Positions 1 to 9,765 of a DNA stretch of 64,000 nucleotides are shown piece after piece (positions within the stretch are counted from its first letter, which is position 1; every line of letters starts with the position of its first letter). The translations under genes and the position numbers were made by a program. Under the pieces are notes generated by a model, which was not told the origin of the DNA, made no database searches, and was given only the letters and a program-made list of their open reading frames with translations. The DNA comes from Corallococcus sp. AS-1-6. GTDB taxonomy: Bacteria; Myxococcota; Myxococcia; Myxococcales; Myxococcaceae. Location of the stretch: assembly GCF_020037015.1 (NCBI RefSeq), contig NZ_JAIQDE010000012.1, positions 186,001 through 250,000 of the forward strand. Direction: 5' to 3'.

Positions 1-852
1 GCGCGCGACGTCGAAGGGGCGCTGGCCGTAGAGCGCGGCGTACAGCGCGGCGCAGAAGCTGAACTGGTCCGTGCTCGCGTCCGGGACCGCGCCCAGCACC
101 TGCTCCGGGGACATGTAGTTCGGCGTGCCCATCACCGCGCCGGTGACGGTGATGGGCGCATCCAGCATGCGCCGCGACGCCGCCAGGTCGGCCACCTCCC
201 GCGCGGCGAGGTCCGCGTCGTCGCCAGAGGGCAGCCCCACCTGGCGCGCGAGCCCGAAGTCCGTCACGCAGACGCGGCCCCGGCGGTCCCTCAGCACGTT
301 GGCGGGCTTGAAGTCGCGGTGCACCAGCCCCACCGCGTGCGCGGCCACCAGCCCCCGGCCCGCGCCCAGGTACGCCTCCAGCACCTCGCGCCACGAGCGG
401 GGGGCCTCCTTCAGCCACTGCCCCAGCGTGCCTCCCTCCAGCAGCTCCATCGCCAGGAAGACCTGGGCGCCCCAGATGCCCACGTCGAACACCGGGATGA
501 CGTTCGGATGCGAGATGCGCGCCATCGCCTGCGCCTCGCGCAGCAGCCGCGCCCGTCCCTGCTCTGGATCCGCGTGCCCATCCGGGCGCAGCAGCTTCAG
601 CGCGACCTTCCGGTCCAGGTCCGGGTCATAGGCCGCGTACACCACGCCCATGCCTCCCGCGCCCAACGGCCGCAGGAGCAGGTAGCGCCCCACCTGGATG
701 GGCGAGGACGCGCTGGCCCGGGGTTGCCGGTCCGAATCGCTCGTCGCGGACACGGGCTCCGCCGACTTCCGCGGCAGCAGGCGCGTCGCCTCGCCCTCGG
801 GGTTGCGCGCGGGGAGCGTGTCGTCGCGCTCATGTCCGGCCGGGGTCTTCAT
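1..852 (-). CDS. Serine/threonine protein kinase, C-terminus beyond window
   Basis: N-terminal 284 residues of a Hanks-type Ser/Thr kinase; the reading frame is open to base 1, so the rest lies outside. After a disordered tail of about 50 residues come the glycine loop (GAGGMG, 64-69), the ATP lysine in VALK (K86), the catalytic loop HRDFKPAN (D180), DFG (D198) and an activation segment ending GTPNYMSPEQ. All catalytic residues are present, so an active kinase is expected. The start is ATG at 852. It lies divergent to the C39-like protease gene at 968, and an FHA-domain activator (2950-4341) sits nearby. FHA domains bind phosphothreonine, so a kinase/FHA link is plausible but inferred. Confidence 0.93.
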   Translation of the reverse strand, partial: MKTPAGHERDDTLPARNPEGEATRLLPRKSAEPVSATSDSDRQPRASASSPIQVGRYLLLRPLGAGGMGVVYAAYDPDLDRKVALKLLRPDGHADPEQGRARLLREAQAMARISHPNVIPVFDVGIWGAQVFLAMELLEGGTLGQWLKEAPRSWREVLEAYLGAGRGLVAAHAVGLVHRDFKPANVLRDRRGRVCVTDFGLARQVGLPSGDDADLAAREVADLAASRRMLDAPITVTGAVMGTPNYMSPEQVLGAVPDASTDQFSFCAALYAALYGQRPFDVAR

Positions 853-967
853 GGTGGGGACATCCTAGAGGCGCTGGCGCGGCCATCACCATGCCCCCAC
901 AACCGGGCTATCCTCCCCTTCGATAATAGGGGGCCGTGGTCTCTTCCCCCGAGCACAAGGGCTGATC

Positions 968-1876
968 ATGAACGTCACCCGTCCCCAGTACCACCCTGTC
1001 TCCCTGCCCACCGAGCAACCAGCCGCGCCGCAAGGCAACGCGCAGGTCCAGGGCCAACGCGCGCCGGAGCCGGTGCACGAGGCGCGTCAGTCCACCCACC
1101 TGCCGCAGGACCGCTTCGAGGAGTCCCCCGAGGTCGCGGGGCAATGGGCCGCGCAGGCCGCGCAGGCCGGGCAGCCCCAGGGCGCGCGGCCCCTGGAGCT
1201 GTCCCAGATGGAGCAGGTGCCCTCGCTCACGGACGCGAAGTCCCCGGACGCGAAGGGCTGGGCCCAGCCGACGCCGGTCCTCCGGCAGACGGACGACATC
1301 AATTGCGGTGCGACGGCCGCCGCGATGCTGGTGCGCGCCAGCGGCGGGGGGCAGGGGCAGACGGACGCCCAGCTCGTGCAGTCGCTGCAAGCAGGCTACT
1401 CCGACAGCAAGGGCACGACGCCCAAGCAGATGAGCGACATGCTCGCGGGCCAGGGCTTCGAGGTGACGCGCGGCGCCTCCAACTTCGACCGCGACGCGCT
1501 GAACGCCGCGCTCGACTCGGGCAAGAAGGCGCTGGCCCTGGTGGACTCCAACCTCATCCAGCCCGGCGCCTCCGGCACCACGCCCGCGGGCAGCGCGCAC
1601 TGGGTGGAGATCGACGGCAAGGATGCCCAGGGCCAGTACCGCATCCACGATCCGGCCACCGGCTCCAGCCATGACGTGAGCCTCCAGCACCTCACCCAGG
1701 CGATGAACTCCGGCTGGGATTCGTTCCAGGGCGGCGGGATGCTCATCGTCAATCCCAAGGGCGGTGACACGTCCACCCTCGCCGCGTCGAACGTGAACCA
1801 CGCCACCCCGCTGGGGGACTCCTCCGGCATCGGCTCCAAGAACAACTCGTTCGGCTCGCGCGAGTCCGGCTCGTAG
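968..1876 (+). CDS. C39-like (papain-fold) cysteine peptidase, leaderless
   Basis: A 302-residue protein with no signal peptide or membrane segment. Residues 1-100 are Gln/Ala/Pro-rich and probably disordered. The C-terminal half looks like a C39_2/papain-like domain: Q followed by the Cys of NCGAT (C113), the His of AHWV (H211) and the Asp of HDPATG (D228), in the right order and spacing. It could cleave peptides or act as a secreted toxin; the substrate is unknown. A short D-R-F-E motif at 48-51 has a counterpart (D-S-F-Q, 47-50) in the neighbouring 1953-2774 product, perhaps an export feature shared by the two leaderless proteins. It ends in a convergent terminator with that gene. Confidence 0.7.
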   Translation: MNVTRPQYHPVSLPTEQPAAPQGNAQVQGQRAPEPVHEARQSTHLPQDRFEESPEVAGQWAAQAAQAGQPQGARPLELSQMEQVPSLTDAKSPDAKGWAQPTPVLRQTDDINCGATAAAMLVRASGGGQGQTDAQLVQSLQAGYSDSKGTTPKQMSDMLAGQGFEVTRGASNFDRDALNAALDSGKKALALVDSNLIQPGASGTTPAGSAHWVEIDGKDAQGQYRIHDPATGSSHDVSLQHLTQAMNSGWDSFQGGGMLIVNPKGGDTSTLAASNVNHATPLGDSSGIGSKNNSFGSRESGS

Positions 1877-1900
1877 CGCCCCGGCGTGGGGACGCGAAGA

Positions 1901-1927
1901 GGCCCCGCGTGCATCGCACGCGGGGCC
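1901..1927. terminator. Bidirectional hairpin terminator
   Basis: A perfect 12-bp stem with a 3-nt loop (ATC), very GC-rich, lies between the convergent genes ending at 1876 (+) and 1953 (-). It can serve both strands. No strong T-run follows, which is normal at this base composition. Confidence 0.75.
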
Positions 1928-1952
1928 CCGTCCTCCACGCCCGACCGTCTCC

Positions 1953-2774
1953 TCAGATGTTCGGGATGTCGGAGGCGAAGCGCTGGTTGCTGGTCAGCGC
2001 GGACGGGTTGGCCTGGATGGACTCCAGGAAGAGGCGCGCGTTGTTGGAGATGCTGCGCTCGAAGGCGAACGCGTCATCGGCCTTCACGTTCGGGTTGTTG
2101 CTGATGCGCTGCTCGGGGTGCTCGAAGTTGGTGCGGCCGCCGCGCACGTGGTGCAGGTAGTTGTTGGCCCCCATCGCGCGCATCGCGTCCAGCGCGTTGG
2201 TCACGTTGAGCTTGATGGCCTCCGGGGTCTCCTTGTTGAGGTCCTGGAGGTTGGCTGGCAGGTGCTTGCCGTAGTTCTTGAGCAGGTCCTCGTTCAGGTT
2301 GAAGGGGCCGTAGTTCGTCGAGTCGCCCTTCTTGGCGTAGTCCGTGCCGCCCTCCTGCATCGCCTGCGCGACGAGCACCGCGGCCTCCTCGGGCGTGGCG
2401 CCCGCCTGGGTGGCGGTGTCCCAGATCTCCTTCTTCCAGAAGCCCAGCGACTTGTTGTTGTACAGCTTGTCCTCCGAGTACGAGACCGCCGGGTAGTCCC
2501 TGGACGCGTCATGCGAGCTCTTCGAGACGAGCGTGCTCGCGCTCACCGGGTCGGAGCCCGCGCCCGCGGGCCGCGCCGAGGGCGTGGTGGACTGCACCGC
2601 CTGCGTGCCCGTCGCGGGCTGGGCCTGGAAGCTGTCCGTGTGGAAGAGCTTGTTGCGCAGGGCCGCCGCGGCGCTGTCCTGGGCCGCCTGCGACGGCTGC
2701 GAAGGCTCGGTCTGCTGGAGCCGGGACGTGAAGAGCGAGGACGGGTTGGAGCGGGAGGAGATGGAGGAGATCAT
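1953..2774 (-). CDS. Lysozyme-like leaderless protein of unknown function
   Basis: A 273-residue protein without signal peptide. Residues 1-95 are Ser/Gln/Ala-rich and probably disordered. From about residue 100 there is a globular helical part containing QAMQEGGT, then NYGPFNLN and a terminal helical segment. A Glu in such a helix followed by a short N-x-G-x-F motif recalls lysozyme/transglycosylase folds, but I cannot assign a family. It is the only gene directly behind a strong sigma-54 promoter and two palindromic activator sites (separate entries), so its expression is probably switched on by the FHA activator encoded just upstream. A role as a secreted wall-active or effector protein is speculation. 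Confidence 0.6.
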   Translation of the reverse strand: MISSISSRSNPSSLFTSRLQQTEPSQPSQAAQDSAAAALRNKLFHTDSFQAQPATGTQAVQSTTPSARPAGAGSDPVSASTLVSKSSHDASRDYPAVSYSEDKLYNNKSLGFWKKEIWDTATQAGATPEEAAVLVAQAMQEGGTDYAKKGDSTNYGPFNLNEDLLKNYGKHLPANLQDLNKETPEAIKLNVTNALDAMRAMGANNYLHHVRGGRTNFEHPEQRISNNPNVKADDAFAFERSISNNARLFLESIQANPSALTSNQRFASDIPNI

Positions 2775-2823
2775 GGGTTGCTCGGGGTCGTTGTGGCCGT
2801 CAGTGGCCGGTGCTCATCCCCAA

Positions 2824-2839
2824 AGCAGGAGCGATGCCA
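2824..2839 (-). promoter_or_regulatory. Sigma-54 (-24/-12) promoter of the 1953-2774 gene
   Basis: Read on the minus strand the element is TGGCATCGCTCCTGCT. It matches the sigma-54 consensus TGGCAYR-N4-TTGCW at 14 of 16 positions, with invariant GG and GC at the correct 12-nt spacing. Predicted transcription start is near 2813, giving a leader of about 39 nt to the ATG at 2774. Confidence 0.75.
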
Positions 2840-2904
2840 ACGCCCCGGTCCCCCTGTCGCGCCGGGCTCCCCGAGGGAGCGCCCCCCGGAGCGGGCTCGC
2901 GGGT

Positions 2905-2922
2905 GGGTGACTCGAGTCACCC
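2905..2922. promoter_or_regulatory. Palindromic activator site 1 (candidate UAS)
   Basis: A perfect 18-bp palindrome, GGGTGACTCGAGTCACCC, centred about 100 bp upstream of the predicted sigma-54 start. It differs from the second palindrome only in the two central bases. Position and pairing fit an enhancer site for a dimeric Fis-type HTH activator, most simply the 2950-4341 product. Confidence 0.7.
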
Positions 2923-2937
2923 GGTGGCGGTCCCAGG

Positions 2938-2949
2938 GGGTGACTGCAG

Positions 2950-2955
<6 letters not shown>
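2938..2955. promoter_or_regulatory. Palindromic activator site 2 (candidate UAS)
   Basis: A perfect 18-bp palindrome, GGGTGACTGCAGTCACCC, with its centre 33 bp (about three helical turns) from site 1, at about -133. It contains the stop codon of the activator gene (2950-2952), so the regulatory region overlaps the activator's own 3' end. Confidence 0.7.
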
Positions 2956-4341
<1,386 letters not shown>

Positions 4342-4404
4342 CGCGCCGACGCTAGCACGCAGGCGGAGGGCGGGACGCCCCGGGGGGCGGAGGCCGCACC
4401 GTGC

Positions 4405-5922
4405 CTACCGGTAGGTGTCCAGGTAGGCGCGGTGGCTGCTGGAGAACTCGTGGTTCGTGAAGGCGTCCCAGTTGATGGACCAGGTCATCAGCCCCTTGAA
4501 GCCCGGGTAGCCGCCGGCCTGGCGCAGCACGTAGGTGCCTCCGAAGGACTGGCCCTTCATCAGGTAGTCCAGCGCCTTCTGCACGTTGGCGGGCGTGGTG
4601 TAGCCGCCGCCCGCGGCCTGCGGCGAGGACGGCAGGCCGATGACGACCTGCTCCGGCCGGAGCGCGGGGAAGACGGCGCTCGCGTTGCCGCCCACGGGGA
4701 AGCCCTGGAGCAGCATCTCCGCCATGGCCACGTGGAAGTCCGGCGTGGACTGCGCGTAGGCGCGGCCGTCCAGGGCCATCACCGTGCCGGTGTTGTAGTG
4801 CTGCACGTGCAGGTACGTCAGCCGGTCGCGCAGCGCGTGGATGACGGGGAGGTAGGCGCCCCACGGGCCGCCATACGCCGCGTAGCCGCCCTGCACGTAG
4901 GCGGTCTCCGGCGCCATGGTGAGCAGGAAGCCCGCGCCGTTGTCGTTGAGCAACTGGCGCGTGCCGGCGATGAGGTTCTGGATGCGCGGCGTGGTGGGGT
5001 TGCGGAAGTCGGTGTCCCCGCCGTTGAGTGACAGCGACGCGCCCTCCAGGTCCAGGTCCAGGCCGTCAAAGCCATACGTGTTGATGAGCCCCTGCATGCT
5101 GGTGACGAAGGCCTGCCGCGCCGCCGCGTCGTCCAGGTGGATGGTGCCGTTGGCGCCGCCCAGGGAGATGAGCACCTTGCGGCCCTGCGCCTTCAGCGTG
5201 GCGATGTCCGCCTTGAACTCGGCCACGGTGGCGTTGTACGGCGTGAAGCCCATGGTGCCCGACGGCGCGCCCACCACCGGCTCCGCGAAGGCCACCTGGA
5301 TGACATTGAACATGGACGACACGTCGCGCAGCCGGATGTTGGTGGAGCCGTTGTCGAAGTTGTGCCAGTAGCCGACCAGCACCTTGCTGCCCGCCGGAGC
5401 CGTGTTGCCCGTCGTCACGGCGACGCTGTTGCTCGCGACGGAGCGGTTGCCGGCCGCGTCGCGCGCCTTCGCGGTGAACGTATAGGTCGTGTTGGCGGCG
5501 AGCCCCGTCACGGTGGCGCTGGGGGTGGTGCTGGTGGCCGCCGCGCTGGTGCCGCCGTTGACGAAGATTTCGTAGCCGGTGACGCCCACGTTGTCGCTGG
5601 ACGCGTTGAACGCCAGGGACACGCTGGAGGCCGTCACGCCCGTGGAGCGCAGGGAGCCGGGCGCGGTGGGGGCCTGCGTGTCCGAGGGAGGCGTGCCGGT
5701 GCGCTCCAGCCACAGGGCGAGCACGTTGGGCGGCTCCCAGCCCACCAGGGACGTGTGGGCCTGCCGGCAGTCATATCCCTTGCCGCCATAGGACGCGATG
5801 TCGCCCACGGCGTACGCGACGCCCGGGGCCCAGGCGCCCCGGTCCGCCGCCAGGGCCAGGGTGGGCAATAGCAACAGGAGCGCGGCGAGCGCCGCGCGGG
5901 ACGACGAACGAGGGGGATGCAT
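4405..5922 (-). CDS. Secreted GH18 chitinase with CBM5/12 and FnIII domains
   Basis: A 505-residue secreted enzyme expected to cleave beta-1,4-linked N-acetylglucosamine polymers. In order: a signal peptide (about 1-26), a chitin-binding CBM5/12-type module with the typical W, Y and final W-L-E residues, a fibronectin type III linker, and a GH18 barrel. The catalytic DxxDxDxE motif reads DGLDLDLE with D286, D289, D291 and the acid E293, so it should be active. I chose the ATG at 5922 because GGGAGG lies about 10 nt upstream and the signal peptide begins there; an in-frame start at 5958 would add 12 residues. The domain order matches secreted bacterial chitinases used on fungal or arthropod chitin. 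Confidence 0.93.
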   Translation of the reverse strand: MHPPRSSSRAALAALLLLLPTLALAADRGAWAPGVAYAVGDIASYGGKGYDCRQAHTSLVGWEPPNVLALWLERTGTPPSDTQAPTAPGSLRSTGVTASSVSLAFNASSDNVGVTGYEIFVNGGTSAAATSTTPSATVTGLAANTTYTFTAKARDAAGNRSVASNSVAVTTGNTAPAGSKVLVGYWHNFDNGSTNIRLRDVSSMFNVIQVAFAEPVVGAPSGTMGFTPYNATVAEFKADIATLKAQGRKVLISLGGANGTIHLDDAAARQAFVTSMQGLINTYGFDGLDLDLEGASLSLNGGDTDFRNPTTPRIQNLIAGTRQLLNDNGAGFLLTMAPETAYVQGGYAAYGGPWGAYLPVIHALRDRLTYLHVQHYNTGTVMALDGRAYAQSTPDFHVAMAEMLLQGFPVGGNASAVFPALRPEQVVIGLPSSPQAAGGGYTTPANVQKALDYLMKGQSFGGTYVLRQAGGYPGFKGLMTWSINWDAFTNHEFSSSHRAYLDTYR

Positions 5923-6094
5923 GGGGGAAAAGCCTCCCGGAAAAGGGGTCCGGGACACAGGGAGGGCGGGCCCCGGCGATTCGGGTCAACCGCGTGGACT
6001 CCATTCCTCGCGGTGAGCCTGGAGCACGCCTTGCGCTATCCTCTTCCCATAGCTGTTCCCTCTGGAGGTGGAGGGGGGATTGGAGCTGGGCCCC

Positions 6095-6901
6095 ATGAAA
6101 GACCGTTCCATTCCGGAGTTGATTGCCCTCGCATTGCAGGGGGACGAGGAGGATGAAACAGCCTGGGAGGCCATCAGCGAGTTGCACTTCCGAGGCAGCG
6201 ACGAGGTGTTCGAGGCCGCCGTGAAGCTGCTGCGCTCCACGTCTTCACGTGAGCGCGGACGTGGCGCGGACATCCTGGGTCAGTTGGGCGGACGGAACCG
6301 TAGCGATGCGCTCGTCACGAAGTGCGCGGATGAAATCCTGTCCGCGCTGGCCTCGGAGCAGGATGCCGCCGTCCTGAACTCCATGGCCGTGGCCCTGGGG
6401 CACCTCCGGGATGTCCGGGCGGTTGCCGCCCTTCAGCCCCTGAAGGCTCACCCGGACGAGGACGTCCGGATGGGCGTGGTCATGGGGATGATGCCGCACC
6501 GGGATCCGGTCGCGATCCAGACCTTGATGGTGCTCTCCCGCGACAGCGACCCGGACGTCCGCAACTGGGCGACCTTCAGCCTGGGCAGCCAGGCGGAGGA
6601 AGTGGACACGCCCGAGCTTCGGGATGCGTTGTTCGACCGGCTCATGGAGACCGACATGGAGCTTCGCGGCGAGGCCCTGGTCGGACTGGCGCTGCGCAAG
6701 GACCCGCGCGTCCTGGAGCCGCTGCGCCGCGAGCTGGAGGGAAGCGAGGTCGGCGTCCTGGCCGTCGAGGCAGCCCAGAAGCTGGAGGATGTCTCGCTCC
6801 TGACGCTGCTTCACCACATCCGGGACCGTTCCGGCAACGCGAACAGCTACTTCCGCAGCGTCCTCGCCGAGGCCATCGCTCACCTGGAATCGCTCGGCTG
6901 A
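6095..6901 (+). CDS. HEAT-repeat protein
   Basis: A 268-residue cytoplasmic protein built of paired helices of about 30 residues with the HEAT/PBS-lyase pattern (D-x-x-V-R-x-x-A/G with alternating hydrophobics) from residue 30 to the end, for example around DVRMGVVMGM and DVRNWATFSLG. Such scaffolds mediate protein contacts, and no enzymatic residues are seen. The ATG at 6095 has GGAG about 9 nt upstream; a GTG at 6068 is a possible alternative adding nine Gly-rich residues. It stands alone, divergent from the chitinase gene, and a specific role cannot be given. Confidence 0.8.
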   Translation: MKDRSIPELIALALQGDEEDETAWEAISELHFRGSDEVFEAAVKLLRSTSSRERGRGADILGQLGGRNRSDALVTKCADEILSALASEQDAAVLNSMAVALGHLRDVRAVAALQPLKAHPDEDVRMGVVMGMMPHRDPVAIQTLMVLSRDSDPDVRNWATFSLGSQAEEVDTPELRDALFDRLMETDMELRGEALVGLALRKDPRVLEPLRRELEGSEVGVLAVEAAQKLEDVSLLTLLHHIRDRSGNANSYFRSVLAEAIAHLESLG

Positions 6902-7082
6902 GCCATGACGGTACGGGCCGCTCCCGTGGAAATCCCAGGGCTTCCTCCCGTCCAGCGGTCTCCGGGCGACAGGAAGCGTGCGGGCCCCCCACGTGTGCCT
7001 TGCAGCGCGGCGGTGGGTGCACTAGCCATCAGGGGACGAGGGCCGACGGCGCCGACCGCTCGGGTCCTCCGAGGATGACTTT

Positions 7083-8516
7083 ATGGCCCAGCGCCGCCCG
7101 ACCCGACCTTCCGCCTCCTCTGATTCGTCCAAGTCCCGCGGTGCCGCTGGCAAGGCCGCCTCGAAGCCCGGGGGCCGTCCTGCCGGGGGCAGGGCCCCAG
7201 CCCCGGCGAAGAAGGCCGCGGTCGCGAAGCCGAAGCAGCCCGCGAAGGCGGTGAAGGGTGCGGCGGCAAAGGCCCCGGCCTCCAAGGCAAAGCCTGTCGT
7301 GAAGGCGGCTCAGGCTCCGAAGACCTCCGCTTCGAAGGGAGCGAAGACTCCGAAGGCTTCCGCGGCGAAGTCGGGTGCACACGCTTCGAAGGCGCCTGCA
7401 TCGAAGTCCGCGGCGCAAGCGCCGAAGGCCTCCACCGTGAAGGCAGGCGGTGCGAAGGCGCTGAAGACGCCGGCCGCGCAGACCTCAAAGACAGCCGCCG
7501 TGAAGTCCTCCCCGGCCAAGGAGAGCCCCAAGACTTCCGCATCGAAGGCATCCGGAAGTGCGGCTCTGGCAGCCGTAGCGCCGTCTGCTTCAACCAAGAA
7601 GGCCCCGAAGGCCTCCGCGTCAAAGCCTGCCTCGACCCAGGAGAACCCGAAGGGCGATGCATCGAAGACCGCTGAAGTCGTCGCGGAGCCCGCATCAACC
7701 GAGGAGGCCCCGAAGGCCTCCGCGTCGGTCCACTCCGAACAGCCGCCCCAAGCTCCCGAGCCGGCCACCGCGGCTGCGGAGACGGCCGAACTGAAGACGG
7801 ATGCCAGCGCGGCTCCTTCGAAGCGCGCGGGGAAGACGCCGAAGGGGTCCTCCGCGAAGAAGACCCCCGCCGAAGGAACTCCCGCCGCCACGCCTTCGGA
7901 GAGCCCCACGGAGTCCGCCGCTCCCACGCAACAGGCGGAGACCGGCGCCACCGACGCCGCTCCCGCGAGCACCGTGGAAGGGACTCCCGCCACGGAGGCA
8001 ACGGCCGCCGAGGAAGCCCCCTCGCGCAAGGGCACGGGCCGCGCCGCGAAGCGGAAGACCTCCGAAGCCGAAGCCGCTCCCACCGAAGCACCTGAGGAGC
8101 CCGCCGCCGCCCCCAGCGAGGAGCCCGCATCGAAGTCGAAGCGCGGCGCCAAGGGCGCGGCCCGCCCCTCCGAGGAGCCCACCCCGGCCCCCTCCGCCCC
8201 GGCGAAGCCCGCGCGCACCGCCGACCCACAGTACCTCATCCTGACCGGCGGCTCGCCCTTCCTGCGCGCCATCGGCTCCGTGCGCCGCCCGGACGGTGAG
8301 ACCCTTCCGGGCTTCGCCAACCTGGCCGTGACCAAGATGTCCGCCGCCCCGCTGCCCACCGAACCGGGCGCGTACGAGTTCCGCTTCCAGGCCAGCAACG
8401 GCACCGGCGACTTCAAGCTCGCGCAGCGCAGCGAGACCGGCGCCCCGCGCAACGTGCGCGACTTCGAGATGGCCTCCTCGGGCGGCTTCCAGCTCTACCG
8501 CTTCACCATCTCCTGA
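7083..8516 (+). CDS. Lys/Ala/Pro-rich histone-H1-like protein with conserved C-terminal domain
   Basis: A 477-residue protein in two parts. Residues 1 to about 375 are low complexity (Ala, Lys, Ser, Pro, Thr), with irregular repeats of the type APKASASK and TEEAPKASAS. The first half is strongly basic like eukaryotic H1 tails, and the charge shifts to acidic (Glu-rich) between about 220 and 360. The last 100 residues form a compact, non-repetitive domain that starts near DPQYLILTGG and ends YRFTIS, with no family I recognise. A DNA- or polyanion-binding role for the tail is inference. It is convergent with the following gene, with only 7 bp between. Confidence 0.75.
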   Translation: MAQRRPTRPSASSDSSKSRGAAGKAASKPGGRPAGGRAPAPAKKAAVAKPKQPAKAVKGAAAKAPASKAKPVVKAAQAPKTSASKGAKTPKASAAKSGAHASKAPASKSAAQAPKASTVKAGGAKALKTPAAQTSKTAAVKSSPAKESPKTSASKASGSAALAAVAPSASTKKAPKASASKPASTQENPKGDASKTAEVVAEPASTEEAPKASASVHSEQPPQAPEPATAAAETAELKTDASAAPSKRAGKTPKGSSAKKTPAEGTPAATPSESPTESAAPTQQAETGATDAAPASTVEGTPATEATAAEEAPSRKGTGRAAKRKTSEAEAAPTEAPEEPAAAPSEEPASKSKRGAKGAARPSEEPTPAPSAPAKPARTADPQYLILTGGSPFLRAIGSVRRPDGETLPGFANLAVTKMSAAPLPTEPGAYEFRFQASNGTGDFKLAQRSETGAPRNVRDFEMASSGGFQLYRFTIS

Positions 8517-8523
8517 AGCCCCG

Positions 8524-9552
8524 TCACGGCGGCAGGAACCGCGACAGCAGCGCGAGCCCCGGCGCCTCCAGGGGCACGCGCCCCCGCAGCGCGGCGAACA
8601 GCGACCAGCCGTGGTCCGCGAGGAGGACCACGGCCGCGTCCGCCGCGACGCTGAGCCCCATGAAGCCCACGTAGCCCCCCATCACCGACGAACGCCACAC
8701 CACGTCCTTCCCTCGCACCTGGGACACGTTCCATCCCAGGCCGCGCTGGAAGGACCCCGCCTTCACCCGGCGCGCCTGCATCCGGTACAGGGCCTTCGTG
8801 AAGGATGTCTCTCCGCGCCCCAGGTTCGTCTCCAGGAAGCGCATCACGTCCCCCACCGTGGAGTGCATCGCGCCGCCGCCCGGGAGCGCCGGGAAGGTCC
8901 ACGGCGGCACGGGCTTTCCTCGCGCGGTGTGGCCCTGCAACAGCCGCGGGGCCAGCTCCTCCGTCACGCGCGCCGTGGTGTCCATGAGCCCCATGGGCTT
9001 GCAGAGCAGGTCCCGCATCAGGTGCCCGTAGTTCAGCGCCATGCGCCGGGAGAGCGCGTGGCCGAGCACCCCCATGCCCAGGAAGGACTCGGAGGACGGG
9101 TGCGGCGGCGGCCGGCGGGGGTGGTAGTTGCGCAGGAACTCGCCGAACAGGCTCGCGGAGTAGTGGCCGAACGGGTCGTCCGGGTTCGAGGGCGCCGCGT
9201 CCAGGTTCGGCGGCAGGTGCGGCAGCCCGGAGGTGTGCGTCGCCAACTGCTCCAGCGTGATGCTCCGCGCGACCTCGTCGTTGAGCAGCGACGCGGGGAT
9301 GAGGTTCCCCAGGGGCTCGTCGAGCCGCACGTCCCCCCGCTCCACCATCACCGACAAGAGCGCCGCAGTGAAGACCTCCGTGAGCGCCCCCAGGGAGAAG
9401 AGGGCGTCCGTGGCCGGAGGCGTCCCCTTGCGCCGGAGCCCCTCCACGTGCAGCGCGCCCCGCCACGTCATCGCCGCGCACACGGAGGCCGTCGGGTAGC
9501 CGCGCAGGTAGGGCTGCAGCTCCGCGTGGAGGAGGTCGGAAGGGTTCGACAT
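8524..9552 (-). CDS. Beta-lactamase-fold protein with lost catalytic residues (pseudoenzyme)
   Basis: A 342-residue protein of the class C beta-lactamase/esterase family without signal peptide. The fold markers are clear, including LATHTSGLPHLPP and KPMGLMDTT. The active-site motif S-x-x-K is replaced: where family members read F-x-I-G-S-M-T-K-x-F, this protein has F-S-L-G-A-L-T-E-V-F, so Ser becomes Ala56 and Lys becomes Glu59. The Y-x-N motif is not recognisable either (ESF at the corresponding place). Hydrolysis by the family mechanism is therefore not expected, and a binding or regulatory role is likely. The gene at 45656 encodes an intact relative. Confidence 0.85.
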   Translation of the reverse strand: MSNPSDLLHAELQPYLRGYPTASVCAAMTWRGALHVEGLRRKGTPPATDALFSLGALTEVFTAALLSVMVERGDVRLDEPLGNLIPASLLNDEVARSITLEQLATHTSGLPHLPPNLDAAPSNPDDPFGHYSASLFGEFLRNYHPRRPPPHPSSESFLGMGVLGHALSRRMALNYGHLMRDLLCKPMGLMDTTARVTEELAPRLLQGHTARGKPVPPWTFPALPGGGAMHSTVGDVMRFLETNLGRGETSFTKALYRMQARRVKAGSFQRGLGWNVSQVRGKDVVWRSSVMGGYVGFMGLSVAADAAVVLLADHGWSLFAALRGRVPLEAPGLALLSRFLPP

Positions 9553-9765
9553 GGAGTGGCGCTTTACGGGCCCGCCACCCGGTGAGCAAGCCCTCCGGAA
9601 GCGGCTCTGTCAGGCCCCACCGTGCGAGGCCGTCCGCCAAACGGAAGGCCCCTTTCGTCCCGACATGCCGCCCGCGTCCGCGCCCGCCAGCGCCCGCCGT
9701 GGCCGTGTCAGGCCCCGCGTGTGCTCGCGTCCACGGGGGCCCTTCCCCTGACGAAAGGCCACCGG

